Counted from the first letter of the stretch, positions 39,800-48,048 are shown. The stretch is DNA of 48,641 nt from Alistipes sp. ZOR0009 (GCF_000798815.1 NZ_JTLD01000048.1:1-48641); one strand, 5' to 3'. Translations and numbers: made by a program. The notes: generated by a model not told the origin, from the letters alone.

Positions 39800-41410
39800 A
39801 TGTTCAATAAAAAACAGCAGGCGATCGAATCTTTAAGAGAATCGTCTGGACTTATAAAGACAACCTATTGCAATATAGATAAAATAAGATCTCTATTCGA
39901 TAAAACCAAAGGAAGGTTTACATCTCAGGTAGTTGATGATAGGGCTTGTGAAGACTTTGACTTTGACGAGCTTTTTATGTTTGCCGATAGAACCACTTCG
40001 GTAGTAGGTCAGCAACATCTTTATCGGAAGCTGAGAACGCCCAATGCAGGTGATTTTGAGGAGCAGGAGACGCTTATTCGTTACTACCAGGAGTCGGAGC
40101 AGCGCCGACTTCAGATTCAGTACCAGCTTGCCAAGATAAAGAATAACGATGCCTATCATCTGGTTTCGCTAATTTACGATAAGATTGTAGAGCAGCCTCG
40201 GTGGCTGCCTGTCCTTTACCTGCTGGCTATTGGTAATGTGGTTAGCCTTATTCTTTTCTTCTTTTTCTTTAGTATGATATACGTGGTGCTTGCCATTACG
40301 GTTGTAAATGTGTGCATTCATATATGGAATAAGAAGCAGCTTTTTACCTACATCCATTCGCTTCCGCTTCTTTTAGATTTAAGTAAGGTAACCAAGCAGC
40401 TGATAGCCGTAAAGGTGCCTTATAAAAAGATGGAGCAGGTGGTGAATGCTACACGGCAGCTGGATAGGATAAAGAGAAGAATGAGCTTCTTTAATGTGGT
40501 TGTGGGGTTGGATAACGATTTGGCCACAATGCTTTGGTATGCGCTCGAAATTGTAAAAAGTATGCTGCTGCTGGAGCCCATCTTTCTTTACCAAACTTTT
40601 AAGCTTATAGAGGATAAGCAGGAGGATTTGAGCGTAGTTTTTGATTTTGTAGGCGAGGTGGACAGCGCGATGTCCGTTCATTTTTTACGCGAGAGCTTAC
40701 CCTTTTACTGCCTGCCAGATTTTACCGCAAAGCCGAAGCAGCTCGATCTTCAAGATATTTATCATCCCTTGGTTATAAATGCGGTTCACAACTCAATAAG
40801 TATTAGCGGTAAGTCTGTTTTGCTAACAGGCTCCAACATGTCGGGGAAGACGACGTTTATACGCTCTGTTGCCATTGGGATGCTTACGGCTCAAACGATC
40901 AATACCTGCTTTGCAAGGCGGTTTTGTGCGCAGCCAATGCGGCTGCACTCGCTGGTGCGTGTCTCCGACGATTTGATGAATAGCAAAAGCTACTATTTTG
41001 AGGAGGTGCTCTCCGTAAAGCGCCTTTTGGAGGCATCTCAGGGGGCCGGATCCTGCCTGTTTATTTTGGACGAAATATTTAAGGGTACCAATACCGTAGA
41101 GCGTATAGCCGCAGGAAAGGCGGTGCTACAGGTGCTCAATCGGAACGATAATATCGTATTCGTTTCGACGCACGATGTTGAGCTGGCAGAGCTGCTGGTG
41201 GAGGGCTACGATCTGTACCATTTCTGCGAGCAGGTTGATGGCTGCCATATCGACTTCGACTACAAGATTAAGCATGGCGTGCTGAAAACAAGGAACGCAA
41301 TCCGTATTCTGGAAATGAACGGTTACCCTGCAAGCGTGGTCGAAGATGCCAAAAGGGTAGCCTTGCAGGTTGGAACGAAAGTTGGAATTCCAAAGCCGTT
41401 TTTAAATTAA
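39800..41410 (+). CDS. Membrane-anchored MutS-like ATPase
   Basis: A 536-aa protein whose C-terminal third is the MutS ABC-type ATPase: Walker A GSNMSGKTT (344-352), Walker B LFILDEIFKGTN and the STHD switch. The mismatch-recognition and connector domains of MutS are missing. A helical core remains, and two transmembrane helices lie at about 135-176. It therefore cannot act as canonical MutS in mismatch repair; its membrane location suggests a different, unknown use of the clamp ATPase. The next gene (CNNM/CorC) follows after 43 nt on the same strand without a terminator, so they are probably co-transcribed. Confidence 0.85.
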   Translation: MFNKKQQAIESLRESSGLIKTTYCNIDKIRSLFDKTKGRFTSQVVDDRACEDFDFDELFMFADRTTSVVGQQHLYRKLRTPNAGDFEEQETLIRYYQESEQRRLQIQYQLAKIKNNDAYHLVSLIYDKIVEQPRWLPVLYLLAIGNVVSLILFFFFFSMIYVVLAITVVNVCIHIWNKKQLFTYIHSLPLLLDLSKVTKQLIAVKVPYKKMEQVVNATRQLDRIKRRMSFFNVVVGLDNDLATMLWYALEIVKSMLLLEPIFLYQTFKLIEDKQEDLSVVFDFVGEVDSAMSVHFLRESLPFYCLPDFTAKPKQLDLQDIYHPLVINAVHNSISISGKSVLLTGSNMSGKTTFIRSVAIGMLTAQTINTCFARRFCAQPMRLHSLVRVSDDLMNSKSYYFEEVLSVKRLLEASQGAGSCLFILDEIFKGTNTVERIAAGKAVLQVLNRNDNIVFVSTHDVELAELLVEGYDLYHFCEQVDGCHIDFDYKIKHGVLKTRNAIRILEMNGYPASVVEDAKRVALQVGTKVGIPKPFLN

Positions 41411-41453
41411 CTTAAATCGGCATATCTTAGGTACGACGAAAAGCTGATGTAAA

Positions 41454-42755
41454 ATGGCAGAGGAAATTCTGATTATTGTTATTCTTATTGTTCTTAATGG
41501 GCTGTTTTCGATGGCCGAAATATCAATTGTATCTGCAAAGAAATCGAGGTTGGAGGAGCTGCTACGAAAGGGAAATCGTAACGCGAAAAACGTGCTTTAC
41601 CTGGCGGAGCATCCCAACAAGTTTCTGTCTACCGTGCAGATCGGAATAACCTCTATAGGTATTTTGACCGGGGTATTTGGAGGTGCAAGCATCTCTCAAA
41701 TGATTGGTGGCTTTCTTATTGATATGGGCGTGAGCGTTAGGTACGCCAACGATTTGGCCATAACCTTGGTGGTGGTTATCATCACCTTCCTGTCCATCGT
41801 TATAGGGGAGCTTCTTCCTAAGCGTATCGGAATGACCAACCCCGAATCCATTGCGCTGCTGGCGGCCAAGCCGATGATTCTACTCTCTAAGATTACTGCG
41901 CCATTTGTGTGGCTTCTAGGAATCACCACCGATTTTTTTATCCGCCTATTTGGGGTCAAAAAATCGGAGGCCTCGCAGGTAACCGAGGAGGAGATTAAGG
42001 CGCTGGTAGAGGAGGGTGCATCGTACGGAACTATTGACGAAATAGAGCAGGATATTGTGGAGAATGTCTTCTTTATTGGCGATCTGCGCATCGAAAAGCT
42101 GATGACCGTGCGCAGCGATGTCGCCTGGCTGGATGTGAACGATCCTCTTAGCGATAACCTAAAGAAGATGGTAGACAACGAGCACTCCATCTATCCGCTT
42201 TGCGATAAATCGGTGGATAATGTTTTAGGCGTTGTTTTTACGAAGGATCTGTTTAAGAAGATTGCGGCGCAAGAACCAATCGACTTGAGGGAGTGCGTTA
42301 GAGCTGCTCTTTTTCTGCCAGCCAACCAAAAGGCTTACAAGGTGCTCGAAAAATTTAAGGAGACCAAAATCCACTTTGGCTTTGTGGTAAACGAGTACGG
42401 CGAGGTGGAGGGTATTGTTACCATTAACGATATTCTCGACGAGCTGGTGGGCGATATCACCAACGAGCAGGAACCTTCCATCATAAAGCGGGAAGATGGG
42501 AGCTACCTGATGGATGGAAAGGCGCTTTTCTCGGATATGATAGAGACGATGGAGATTGACGACTATGAGCCAATACAGCTCGAGTACAACACCATTGCTG
42601 GCTTTATGCTGCATCACCTTAAGGTAATTCCGAAGGCTACCGACAAGATGGTGTGGAGGGGCTTTACCTTCGAGGTTATGGATATGGACGGCAATCGGAT
42701 TGACAAGGTGCTGGTGTATAAGCATCATAAAAAACGAAAGCGGAAGGACGTTTAG
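41454..42755 (+). CDS. CNNM/CorC (hemolysin) family transporter
   Basis: A 433-aa membrane protein with the usual order: an N-terminal DUF21 domain with three to four transmembrane helices (about 1-175, containing GELLPKRIGMTNPE), then a CBS pair (about 205-330) and a C-terminal CorC_HlyC domain (FEVMDMDGNRIDKVLV). The family handles divalent cations, chiefly Mg/Co efflux or Na-coupled Mg transport; the hemolysin name is historical. It follows the MutS-like ATPase and ends at a terminator 86 nt downstream. Confidence 0.93.
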   Translation: MAEEILIIVILIVLNGLFSMAEISIVSAKKSRLEELLRKGNRNAKNVLYLAEHPNKFLSTVQIGITSIGILTGVFGGASISQMIGGFLIDMGVSVRYANDLAITLVVVIITFLSIVIGELLPKRIGMTNPESIALLAAKPMILLSKITAPFVWLLGITTDFFIRLFGVKKSEASQVTEEEIKALVEEGASYGTIDEIEQDIVENVFFIGDLRIEKLMTVRSDVAWLDVNDPLSDNLKKMVDNEHSIYPLCDKSVDNVLGVVFTKDLFKKIAAQEPIDLRECVRAALFLPANQKAYKVLEKFKETKIHFGFVVNEYGEVEGIVTINDILDELVGDITNEQEPSIIKREDGSYLMDGKALFSDMIETMEIDDYEPIQLEYNTIAGFMLHHLKVIPKATDKMVWRGFTFEVMDMDGNRIDKVLVYKHHKKRKRKDV

Positions 42756-42840
42756 AAAGCTGCACCCTGCGCTATCTGGTAAGGAACGGCTAGTATGGCC
42801 TTTCCAACCTCTTAGAGCAGCAGGGTAATCGCGGAATAGC

Positions 42841-42883
42841 TGTGGCGGGTGTCTCGTTTTAGGAGGCTCGCCACATTTTTTTT
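42841..42883 (+). terminator. Terminator after the CNNM/CorC gene
   Basis: GTGGCGGG (42842-42849) pairs with CTCGCCAC (one G-T), with an inner TCTC/GGAG helix, and is followed by TTTTTTTT. The 85 nt before it contain a further long-range dyad, ACCCTGC/GCAGGGT (near 42766 and 42822). Confidence 0.88.
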
Positions 42884-42957
42884 GAAAAAAATAGCAAATT
42901 ATCGTAGGGTAAAATGCCCTTTACGTATCTACACATAAAACAAATGCTCGCTTATAA

Positions 42958-43380
42958 ATGAAAAAAACAGCACTACTTCTAATGGCGCTTATCGTGGCGC
43001 TTGGTTCCTTGGGTACCGCTCCTCAAAAGGGCCTTAAGAATGGGGTTTACTTTGGCGAATCGAGAGGCAAGTACACCTCCGAACCCTACTTTGGGCAGGT
43101 TAAGGTTACCATTGCGAAGGGCGAAATAGCCGAGGTTGCCTACAAGATTGTGGATAAGGAGAAAAAGGTAGACTTCGATAAGGATTACGAGAAGTACTAT
43201 AAGGGAAACGACGAGTACATAAAGCAGTGCCGAAACGACCTTGCTGGAGTGAAAAAGTACCCACGCATGCTCGTAAAGGTTAAAGATATTGATAAGGTTG
43301 ATGCCATATCGGGGGCAACCTGGTCGTATAACATATTTAAGGCTGCCTTAGCCGATGCTTTGAAAAAAGCGGTAAAGTAG
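42958..43380 (+). CDS. Secreted FMN-binding domain protein
   Basis: A 140-aa protein with signal peptide (core TALLLMALIVALGSLG) and a single FMN_bind domain. The domain starts LKNGVYFGESRGKY and ends with the flavin-attachment motif Ser118-Gly-Ala-Thr121-Trp, the Thr being the position covalently bonded to FMN by ApbE in this family. The size and lack of partner domains suggest a periplasmic electron carrier or flavin reservoir; the partner is unknown. A terminator follows, then the repeat-rich region. Confidence 0.88.
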   Translation: MKKTALLLMALIVALGSLGTAPQKGLKNGVYFGESRGKYTSEPYFGQVKVTIAKGEIAEVAYKIVDKEKKVDFDKDYEKYYKGNDEYIKQCRNDLAGVKKYPRMLVKVKDIDKVDAISGATWSYNIFKAALADALKKAVK

Positions 43381-43401
43381 ATAAAGTGTAAGTTTAGGGA
43401 C

Positions 43402-43437
43402 AAAAGAACTTTCGTTGCGACTACGACGGTTCTTTTT
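43402..43437 (+). terminator. Terminator after the FMN-binding gene
   Basis: AAAAGAAC (43402-43409) and GTTCTTTT (43429-43436) with an inner CGT/ACG helix and a following T. Confidence 0.8.
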
Positions 43438-43483
43438 AATCCCTTTTTAGGAAAAGATATTCCCTTTCCCTGAATGATTCGGC

Positions 43484-43589
43484 ATAGAGAAACGGAGGTT
43501 AGGCAACCGCAAAACCATTGGCATCACAGCTTGCGATAAGCAGGGGGATTTGATCCTATTTTGCGACACTTGCATCTCCGTTTCTCTAT
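43484..43589. repeat. 106-bp element bounded by 14-bp perfect inverted repeats
   Basis: ATAGAGAAACGGAG (43484-43497) recurs as its exact complement at 43576-43589. Inside lie CGCAAAA/TTTTGCG (43508-43514, 43559-43565) and two small hairpins, GCTT...AAGC (43529-43541) and GGAT...ATCC (43546-43556). The whole can fold as a long closing stem with a two-hairpin head. It has no start-to-stop reading frame and no obvious target-site duplication. A miniature transposon remnant or a structured RNA are both possible. Confidence 0.6.
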
Positions 43590-43656
43590 CTTCTTTTGAT
43601 GGCTATAGGATCTCAATCCTCCTTTCTTTTCGGTTTAGCACCAATGTCACAGCTAT

Positions 43657-43677
43657 GCCAGCATATTCTCTGCTGGC
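43657..43677. repeat. Small hairpin between the inverted-repeat element and the array
   Basis: GCCAGCA (43657-43663) and TGCTGGC (43671-43677) with a 7-nt loop. A further dyad AACTGC/GCAGTT lies at 43727-43745, just before the tandem array. No gene is visible from 43438 to 44785. Confidence 0.5.
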
Positions 43678-43748
43678 GTTTCCCATCTTCGATAGCTACA
43701 ATAAAGGGAGTTAGACCTCGAATTCGAACTGCATGAGTCGCAGTTGCT

Positions 43749-44070
43749 CTCTAAGGTGGTACGGAATACCAGCAAGGGTGGTCGGGAACACCTACCAAGG
43801 TGGTTCAATGCACCTCAGAGGTGGTCGCTACCACCTATAGGGGTGGTAGGTTGGGTCTCTAAGGTGGTACGGAATACCTGTAAGGGTGGTCGGGAACACC
43901 TACCAAGGTGGTTCAATGCACCTCAGAGGTGGTCGCTACCACCTATAGGGTGGTCGGTTGGGCCTCTAAGGTGGTACGGAATACCAGCAAGGGTGGTCGA
44001 GAACACCCACCAAGGTGGTTCAATGCACCTCAGAGGTGGTTGCTACCACCTATAGGGGTGGTTGGTCGGG
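43749..44070. repeat. Tandem array A: three copies of a 107-108 bp block built of five 21/22-bp units
   Basis: Blocks start CTCTAAGG at 43749, 43857 and 43964. Each block contains five units beginning GGTGGT, of 22, 22, 21, 22 and 21 bp. Most units contain a dyad of the form GGTG-N8-CACC or GGTA-N5-TACC; the best is GGTGGT-CGCT-ACCACC. Copies differ by few substitutions (for example CAG/CTG, GGGG/GGG), so expansion looks recent. No stable reading frame. Confidence 0.92.
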
Positions 44071-44739
44071 GTTCAGAACGTATCCGACGGGGTTGAGCAA
44101 CGTATCCGTTGGGGTTATACAACGTATCCGAGGTGGTTCGGAACGTATCCGTTGGGGTTGCATAACGTATCTGGGGTGGTTGTATAACGTATCCGACGGG
44201 GTTCGGAACCGGGTCAGAGGGGTTCGGAGGTGGTCGGTCGGGGTTCGGAACGTATCCGACGGGGTTGTGCAACGTATCCGTTGGGGTTATACAACGTATC
44301 CGTTGGGGTTATACAACGTATCTGGGGTGGTTCGGAACGTATCCGTTGGGGTTGCATAACGTATCTGGAGTGGTTGTATAACGTATCCGACGGAGTTCGG
44401 AACCGGGTCGGAGGGGTTCTGAGGTGGTCGGTCGGGGTTCGGAACGTATCCGACGGGGGTGTGCAACGTATCCGTTGGGGTTATACAACGTATCTGGGGT
44501 GGTTCGGAACGTATCCGTTGGGGTTGCATAACGTATCTGGAGTGGTTGTATAACGTATCCGACGGAGTTCGGAACCGGGTCGGAGGGGTTCTGAGGTGGT
44601 CGGTCGGGGTTCGGAACGTATCCGACGGGGTTGAGCAACGTATCCGTTGGGGTTGCATAACGTATCTGGAGTGGTTGTGCAACGTATCCGACGGGGTTCG
44701 GAACCGGGTCGATGAGGTTCTGAGGTGGTCGGAATGAGG
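44071..44739. repeat. Tandem array B: about 31 units of 21/22 bp in 172-bp higher-order blocks
   Basis: Units read GTT-(3 or 4 nt)-AAC-GTATCYGnnGGG. The 21-bp units carry the 9-bp dyad GTTCGGAAC and the 22-bp units a 10-bp word such as GTTGTATAAC, GTTATACAAC or GTTGTGCAAC. Units are ordered into blocks starting at 44071 (172 bp), 44243 (194 bp, one unit duplicated), 44437 (172 bp) and 44609 (about 131 bp, two units missing). Each 172-bp block ends with two divergent units, GTTCGGAACCGGGTC... and GTTC(T/G)GAGGTGGTC.... The plus strand is strongly G/T-rich with a GGG or GGGG run per unit. Confidence 0.93.
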
Positions 44740-44785
44740 CTGGAGGTGTTTTGGTGAGTACGCTTCTCCCTGATTTCCCCTAAAG

Positions 44786-44825
44786 CAAAAACGCATTCCT
44801 ATCTTCCGAAAAGATGGAATGCGTA
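44786..44825 (-). terminator. Terminator of the DbpA-like helicase gene
   Basis: ACGCATTCC (44791-44799) and GGAATGCGT (44816-44824) enclose a second helix, ATCTT/AAGAT. On the minus strand TTTTTGC follows, 52 nt after the helicase stop. Confidence 0.85.
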
Positions 44826-44875
44826 TGCTGTAATGTCGAGGTGCTGCATTGGCTAGACCAGTATTGCAGGCTGCT

Positions 44876-46201
44876 TTACCACGAGAGGTTTATTTGTGGG
44901 GTCTGCTTCTTTATCTTTTCGCGCCTAATTTTTTTAACAACGTCGTTGGCTAAATGGCGCTTTACGGCAACAAACGACGTTTTATCTAGCACGTCAATTC
45001 TGCCAATATCCGCTTTTTCAATTTCGCCTTTCTGGATAAGGAATCCAACAATATCCACCTTGCTAATCTTATCCTTTCGGCCTGCGCCAATGTAGATGGT
45101 CATCCACTCAGGGGCAGGTGGTAGCTCCATGTTTTCTACGATTTCGATGGTTTCGTAGTCGGAGTCTATGTAGCGGGGGATTTCCTCGTCTTCGGCTAGC
45201 AGCAGGATGGCGCAGCCGTTGGCTTTCATGCGGGCTGTTCGTCCATTTCGGTGGATAAAGGCATCCTCCTGTTCGGGCAGCTGGTAGTGTACCACGTACT
45301 CAATTTCGGGGATGTCTAGCCCACGAGCCGCGAGATCGGTAGCGGCTAGGATCTTGATGCTGCCATTTCTGAATTTGATGAGCGACCGTTCTCGCTCGCT
45401 TTGCTCTAGTCCACCGTGGAATACGTCGGAGATAATTTCGTCTTCGAGAAGTAGGGCGCTAAGCCTATCGGCCGCGTCGCGATGGTTTACAAAGATGAGC
45501 ATGGTGGTGTCGCCCAGCTGGGCTATGAGGTCAACTAGCGCGCCATACTTATCGTGGTGCTTTGCCCTAGCTATTTTGATGGATAGCCGCTCTTCCTGGT
45601 CGGTCTCCTTGAGGTATGATATGCGGGTAGGGTTATCGATAGGTACGTATGGGGGGATGTTTACCGCATCGGTAGCCGAGGTAAGCACCATTTTATGTAG
45701 CGATTCTAAGCTCCCTATTACCTGCTCCATCTCCTCCGAGTAGCCCAGCTCGAGGCATTTGTCAAATTCGTCGAGTACCAAAAAGGTAATAGACTCGGGG
45801 ACTACGGTGCCTCTTCGGATGTGGTCGGCAATGCGGCCTGGGGTACCTACAAGAACTGCAGGTGGCTCTTTGAGGCTGTTGGCCTCAATCCAAAAGGGGT
45901 GACCTCCGTAGCAGCAAACCACCTTGAATCCCGTTTTAAGATGGCGAAAAACCTGCTCGATTTGAAGCGCAAGCTCGCGCGTTGGGGTGATGATGATGGC
46001 CTGAATGAAGCCAGCATTGCTTTTAAGCTGATGTATGATGGGGATTAGAAAGGCCAGCGTTTTGCCCGATCCAGTAGGGGAGAGCACAACTACCTGGTTG
46101 CTTCCTTCGATGGTGGCAATAACTTCGTTTTGCATGGGGGTAAGGTGCGCTATTCCCATGCTTTGTAGCCCATCGGCAATTATTTGATTACGGTTTTCCA
46201 T
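44876..46201 (-). CDS. dbpA: DEAD-box RNA helicase with DbpA RNA-binding domain
   Basis: A 441-aa helicase: Q motif TPMQ, Walker A SPTGSGKT (41-48), PTREL, GTPGR, motif II DEFD (144-147, variant), SAT, ATDLAARGLDI and HRNGRTAR (usual form HRIGRTGR). The last 75 residues form the DbpA/CsdA RNA-binding domain (MTIYIGAGRKDKISKVDIVGFL), which in E. coli directs DbpA to 23S rRNA. So a role in large-subunit assembly is likely. A TACCTTTG box lies only 5 nt before the ATG at 46201, so the transcript may be leaderless. Confidence 0.93.
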   Translation of the reverse strand: MENRNQIIADGLQSMGIAHLTPMQNEVIATIEGSNQVVVLSPTGSGKTLAFLIPIIHQLKSNAGFIQAIIITPTRELALQIEQVFRHLKTGFKVVCCYGGHPFWIEANSLKEPPAVLVGTPGRIADHIRRGTVVPESITFLVLDEFDKCLELGYSEEMEQVIGSLESLHKMVLTSATDAVNIPPYVPIDNPTRISYLKETDQEERLSIKIARAKHHDKYGALVDLIAQLGDTTMLIFVNHRDAADRLSALLLEDEIISDVFHGGLEQSERERSLIKFRNGSIKILAATDLAARGLDIPEIEYVVHYQLPEQEDAFIHRNGRTARMKANGCAILLLAEDEEIPRYIDSDYETIEIVENMELPPAPEWMTIYIGAGRKDKISKVDIVGFLIQKGEIEKADIGRIDVLDKTSFVAVKRHLANDVVKKIRREKIKKQTPQINLSW

Positions 46202-46205
46202 AGGG

Positions 46206-46213
46206 CAAAGGTA
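46206..46213 (-). promoter_or_regulatory. -7 box of the DbpA-like helicase gene
   Basis: On the minus strand TACCTTTG matches TAnnTTTG and ends 5 nt before the start codon. The predicted start site therefore coincides with the ATG. No TTG is at standard spacing. Confidence 0.5.
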
Positions 46214-46253
46214 AGATAAAGCGCTTGGCTAATGGCTCGTTTGAGATACTTTA

Positions 46254-46274
46254 CAAAAAAGAGGGCTAACCCTC
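46254..46274 (-). terminator. Terminator overlapping the tcdA stop codon
   Basis: On the minus strand GAGGG-TTAG-CCCTC is followed by six T; the tcdA stop codon TAG is in the loop. Confidence 0.85.
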
Positions 46275-47006
46275 CTTTTTTACTTCTACCTCGCCAAGCA
46301 ATGTTCGTATGGCTACAGATGCGCAGAAGCATCCAAATATTGGCGGCATGTAGGAGATGGTTCCTACCGTAGTTTTTTTGTTTTGCTCGTTCTCCACAAG
46401 AATTACGGCTTCGGGGCGGGTTATTTCGGACGAAAATACGACCTGAAATCCCTTTTTTATGCCCTGCTTGCTTAGCCTCTTACGCAGCATATGCGCTAAT
46501 GGGCAATGGTGCGACTTGGAGATATCCTTTACCTCCACCTTCGAAGGATCGGTTTTGGCACCTGCTCCCATGCTGCTTACAAGCGGGATTTTTCGTTCTA
46601 GCGTCTTTTTAATGAGGTTTACTTTTGGGGCCAGGGTGTCTATGCAGTCTACCACGAAATCGAATTTGGCCGAGTCTAGCACCTGGTCGGTTTCTTCCTC
46701 CTTAATGTATTTGGCTACAACGTGCAGCTTAAGGTTTGGGTTGATATCCAGCAGCCTATCGCCCATAACGTTTGCCTTAAGCAGCCCATGGGTGGAGGTT
46801 AGTGCAGGGAGCTGCCTGTTTCGGTTGGAGGGCATCACAACATCTGCATCAACAATGGTCATTTCCCCAACGCCAGCGCGGCAAATCATTTCGGCAGCAT
46901 ATGCGCCAACGCCACCAAGCCCAACAACAAGCACGTGGGCATTTTTAAGCGTTTCGAAGTTTCCTTCTCCCACTAGTAGTAGCGTTCTTTCGGTCCAGTT
47001 GCTCAT
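46266..47006 (-). CDS. tcdA: tRNA threonylcarbamoyladenosine dehydratase
   Basis: A 246-aa E1-like (ThiF/MoeB) enzyme that converts t6A37 to its cyclic form ct6A in ANN-decoding tRNAs, using ATP. The nucleotide motif GLGGVG is at 29-34, VDADVV and the NRNRQ arginine motif follow, then VDCID and a C-terminal SYMPPIFGCFCAS that is typical of TcdA. It is the last gene of the operon, overlapping TatD by 4 nt, and the terminator hairpin contains its stop codon. Confidence 0.94.
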   Translation of the reverse strand: MSNWTERTLLLVGEGNFETLKNAHVLVVGLGGVGAYAAEMICRAGVGEMTIVDADVVMPSNRNRQLPALTSTHGLLKANVMGDRLLDINPNLKLHVVAKYIKEEETDQVLDSAKFDFVVDCIDTLAPKVNLIKKTLERKIPLVSSMGAGAKTDPSKVEVKDISKSHHCPLAHMLRKRLSKQGIKKGFQVVFSSEITRPEAVILVENEQNKKTTVGTISYMPPIFGCFCASVAIRTLLGEVEVKKEG

Positions 47007-47635
47007 TTAAAAAGTCGTTTATAGTTGATGTAAAGTTGTTTTGCGAGGGGTTCAACTTCCGTGTCAAGCAGGCTCGAGGCGCATTCGTACACGGTAAGTA
47101 TGGGAGAATTTCCATCGTCAGTTTCTAAGAAGAGCCTGTCGATTGGTATTTTTTTTATTCGTTCGGCCGCCTTTGGGCGTGTAAGTTCTCGCATTCCTAC
47201 CGAGAAGTAGCAGTTGTATTTTAGTAATGACTCAAGGATGTTTCCCTTTGCATCGAAGGCATGAAATATAAAAGGATGGTTGGGGTAGCGCTTTAGTATG
47301 CTAAGCATATCTGCATATGCTTTTACGCAATGCAGTATAACCGGAAGGTTGCGGGCAATCGCTATTTCTATCTGCTTCGTAAATGTACGGTGCTGCACAT
47401 CTATGGGGATGTCGATTGTTCTATCTAGCCCAATTTCGCCAACGGCCACCATCTCCTGGTACATTTCGAAGCGCAGAGGTAGATCGTCTAAAGAGGTGTT
47501 GGCGTGGTAGGGGTGGATGCCAACCGAAAACGGAAGTTCCTTAGGTTTACTATCACCCAAGAATAGGGAAACCACCTTGAGGTGATCTCCCTTATCCCTG
47601 TTGTGGGTGTGTAAATCTACTAAAGGAGCGTTCAT
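47003..47635 (-). CDS. TatD family metal-dependent hydrolase
   Basis: A 210-aa TIM-barrel hydrolase with metal ligands His9 and His11 (DLHTHN), Glu in VGEIGLD, His in VILHCVKA, His in FIFHAFD and Asp in ETDDGN. TatD proteins are 3'-5' exonucleases or D-aminoacyl-tRNA deacylase-like enzymes. At 210 aa it is shorter than the usual 260 and belongs to the compact Bacteroidetes version. It overlaps tcdA by 4 nt and shares one base with the GroES-like gene upstream, so the three are translationally coupled. Confidence 0.9.
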   Translation of the reverse strand: MNAPLVDLHTHNRDKGDHLKVVSLFLGDSKPKELPFSVGIHPYHANTSLDDLPLRFEMYQEMVAVGEIGLDRTIDIPIDVQHRTFTKQIEIAIARNLPVILHCVKAYADMLSILKRYPNHPFIFHAFDAKGNILESLLKYNCYFSVGMRELTRPKAAERIKKIPIDRLFLETDDGNSPILTVYECASSLLDTEVEPLAKQLYINYKRLFK

Positions 47636-48018
47636 TACTTAAACAGATCTTGGTTGCTAACAATTAGCAAAACAGCGTTATTCGGTAAAATAAACAACTT
47701 TTGATCGTTAATTTTAAGCTCCCAAGCGCTATTTTGTAGGTAGACAACCAAGTCGCCCTCTTTTGGTTGAAGAGGAACGTACTTCACCTCCTCCTTATTA
47801 TCTTTCCAAGGTTCTTCGCTATCGGTAATGGCTGGAATAGGGTAGCCAGGCCCTGCTTTCACAACGTAGCCAACCTGAATAACCTCCTTTTCTTGCACTC
47901 CCGGTGGAAGAAATAGACCTGTTTTGGTTCGTTCTTGTTCGCTCTTGGGTTTTACAAGAATACGATCACCAACCAGAGATACTTTTGTAAAATCAATATT
48001 TTCAAGAGCTAGTGACAT
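47635..48018 (-). CDS. GroES-like co-chaperone family protein
   Basis: A 127-aa protein with the chaperonin-10 fold: VSLVGDRILVKPKSEQERTK corresponds to the first strands, GLFLPPGVQEKE to the mobile loop, VVKAGPG to the roof region, and GDLVVYLQ to the last domain. It is 30 residues longer than GroES through an acidic insertion (ITDSEEPWKDNKEE) at the roof and a C-terminal extension. No groEL is adjacent, so this is probably not the housekeeping GroES. It is placed with a wHTH protein and TatD/TcdA in one minus-strand operon. Confidence 0.85.
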   Translation of the reverse strand: MSLALENIDFTKVSLVGDRILVKPKSEQERTKTGLFLPPGVQEKEVIQVGYVVKAGPGYPIPAITDSEEPWKDNKEEVKYVPLQPKEGDLVVYLQNSAWELKINDQKLFILPNNAVLLIVSNQDLFK

Positions 48019-48048
48019 GCAGTAATCCGTCGTTTTATTTGTTGTGAA

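Noticed and set aside
39800-41410. Canonical mismatch repair gene mutS
   Set aside because: It lacks the mismatch-recognition and connector domains, is too short and has membrane helices.
43749-44739. CRISPR array
   Set aside because: Units are only 21/22 bp without unique spacers of constant length, higher-order copies repeat the same units, and no cas gene is in the window.
44015-44796. Several overlapping frames (Pro/Arg/Thr-rich on the minus strand, Gly/Val/Arg-rich on the plus strand) inside the array
   Set aside because: All are translations of mixed 21/22-bp units in shifting frames, with no signal, domain or start context.
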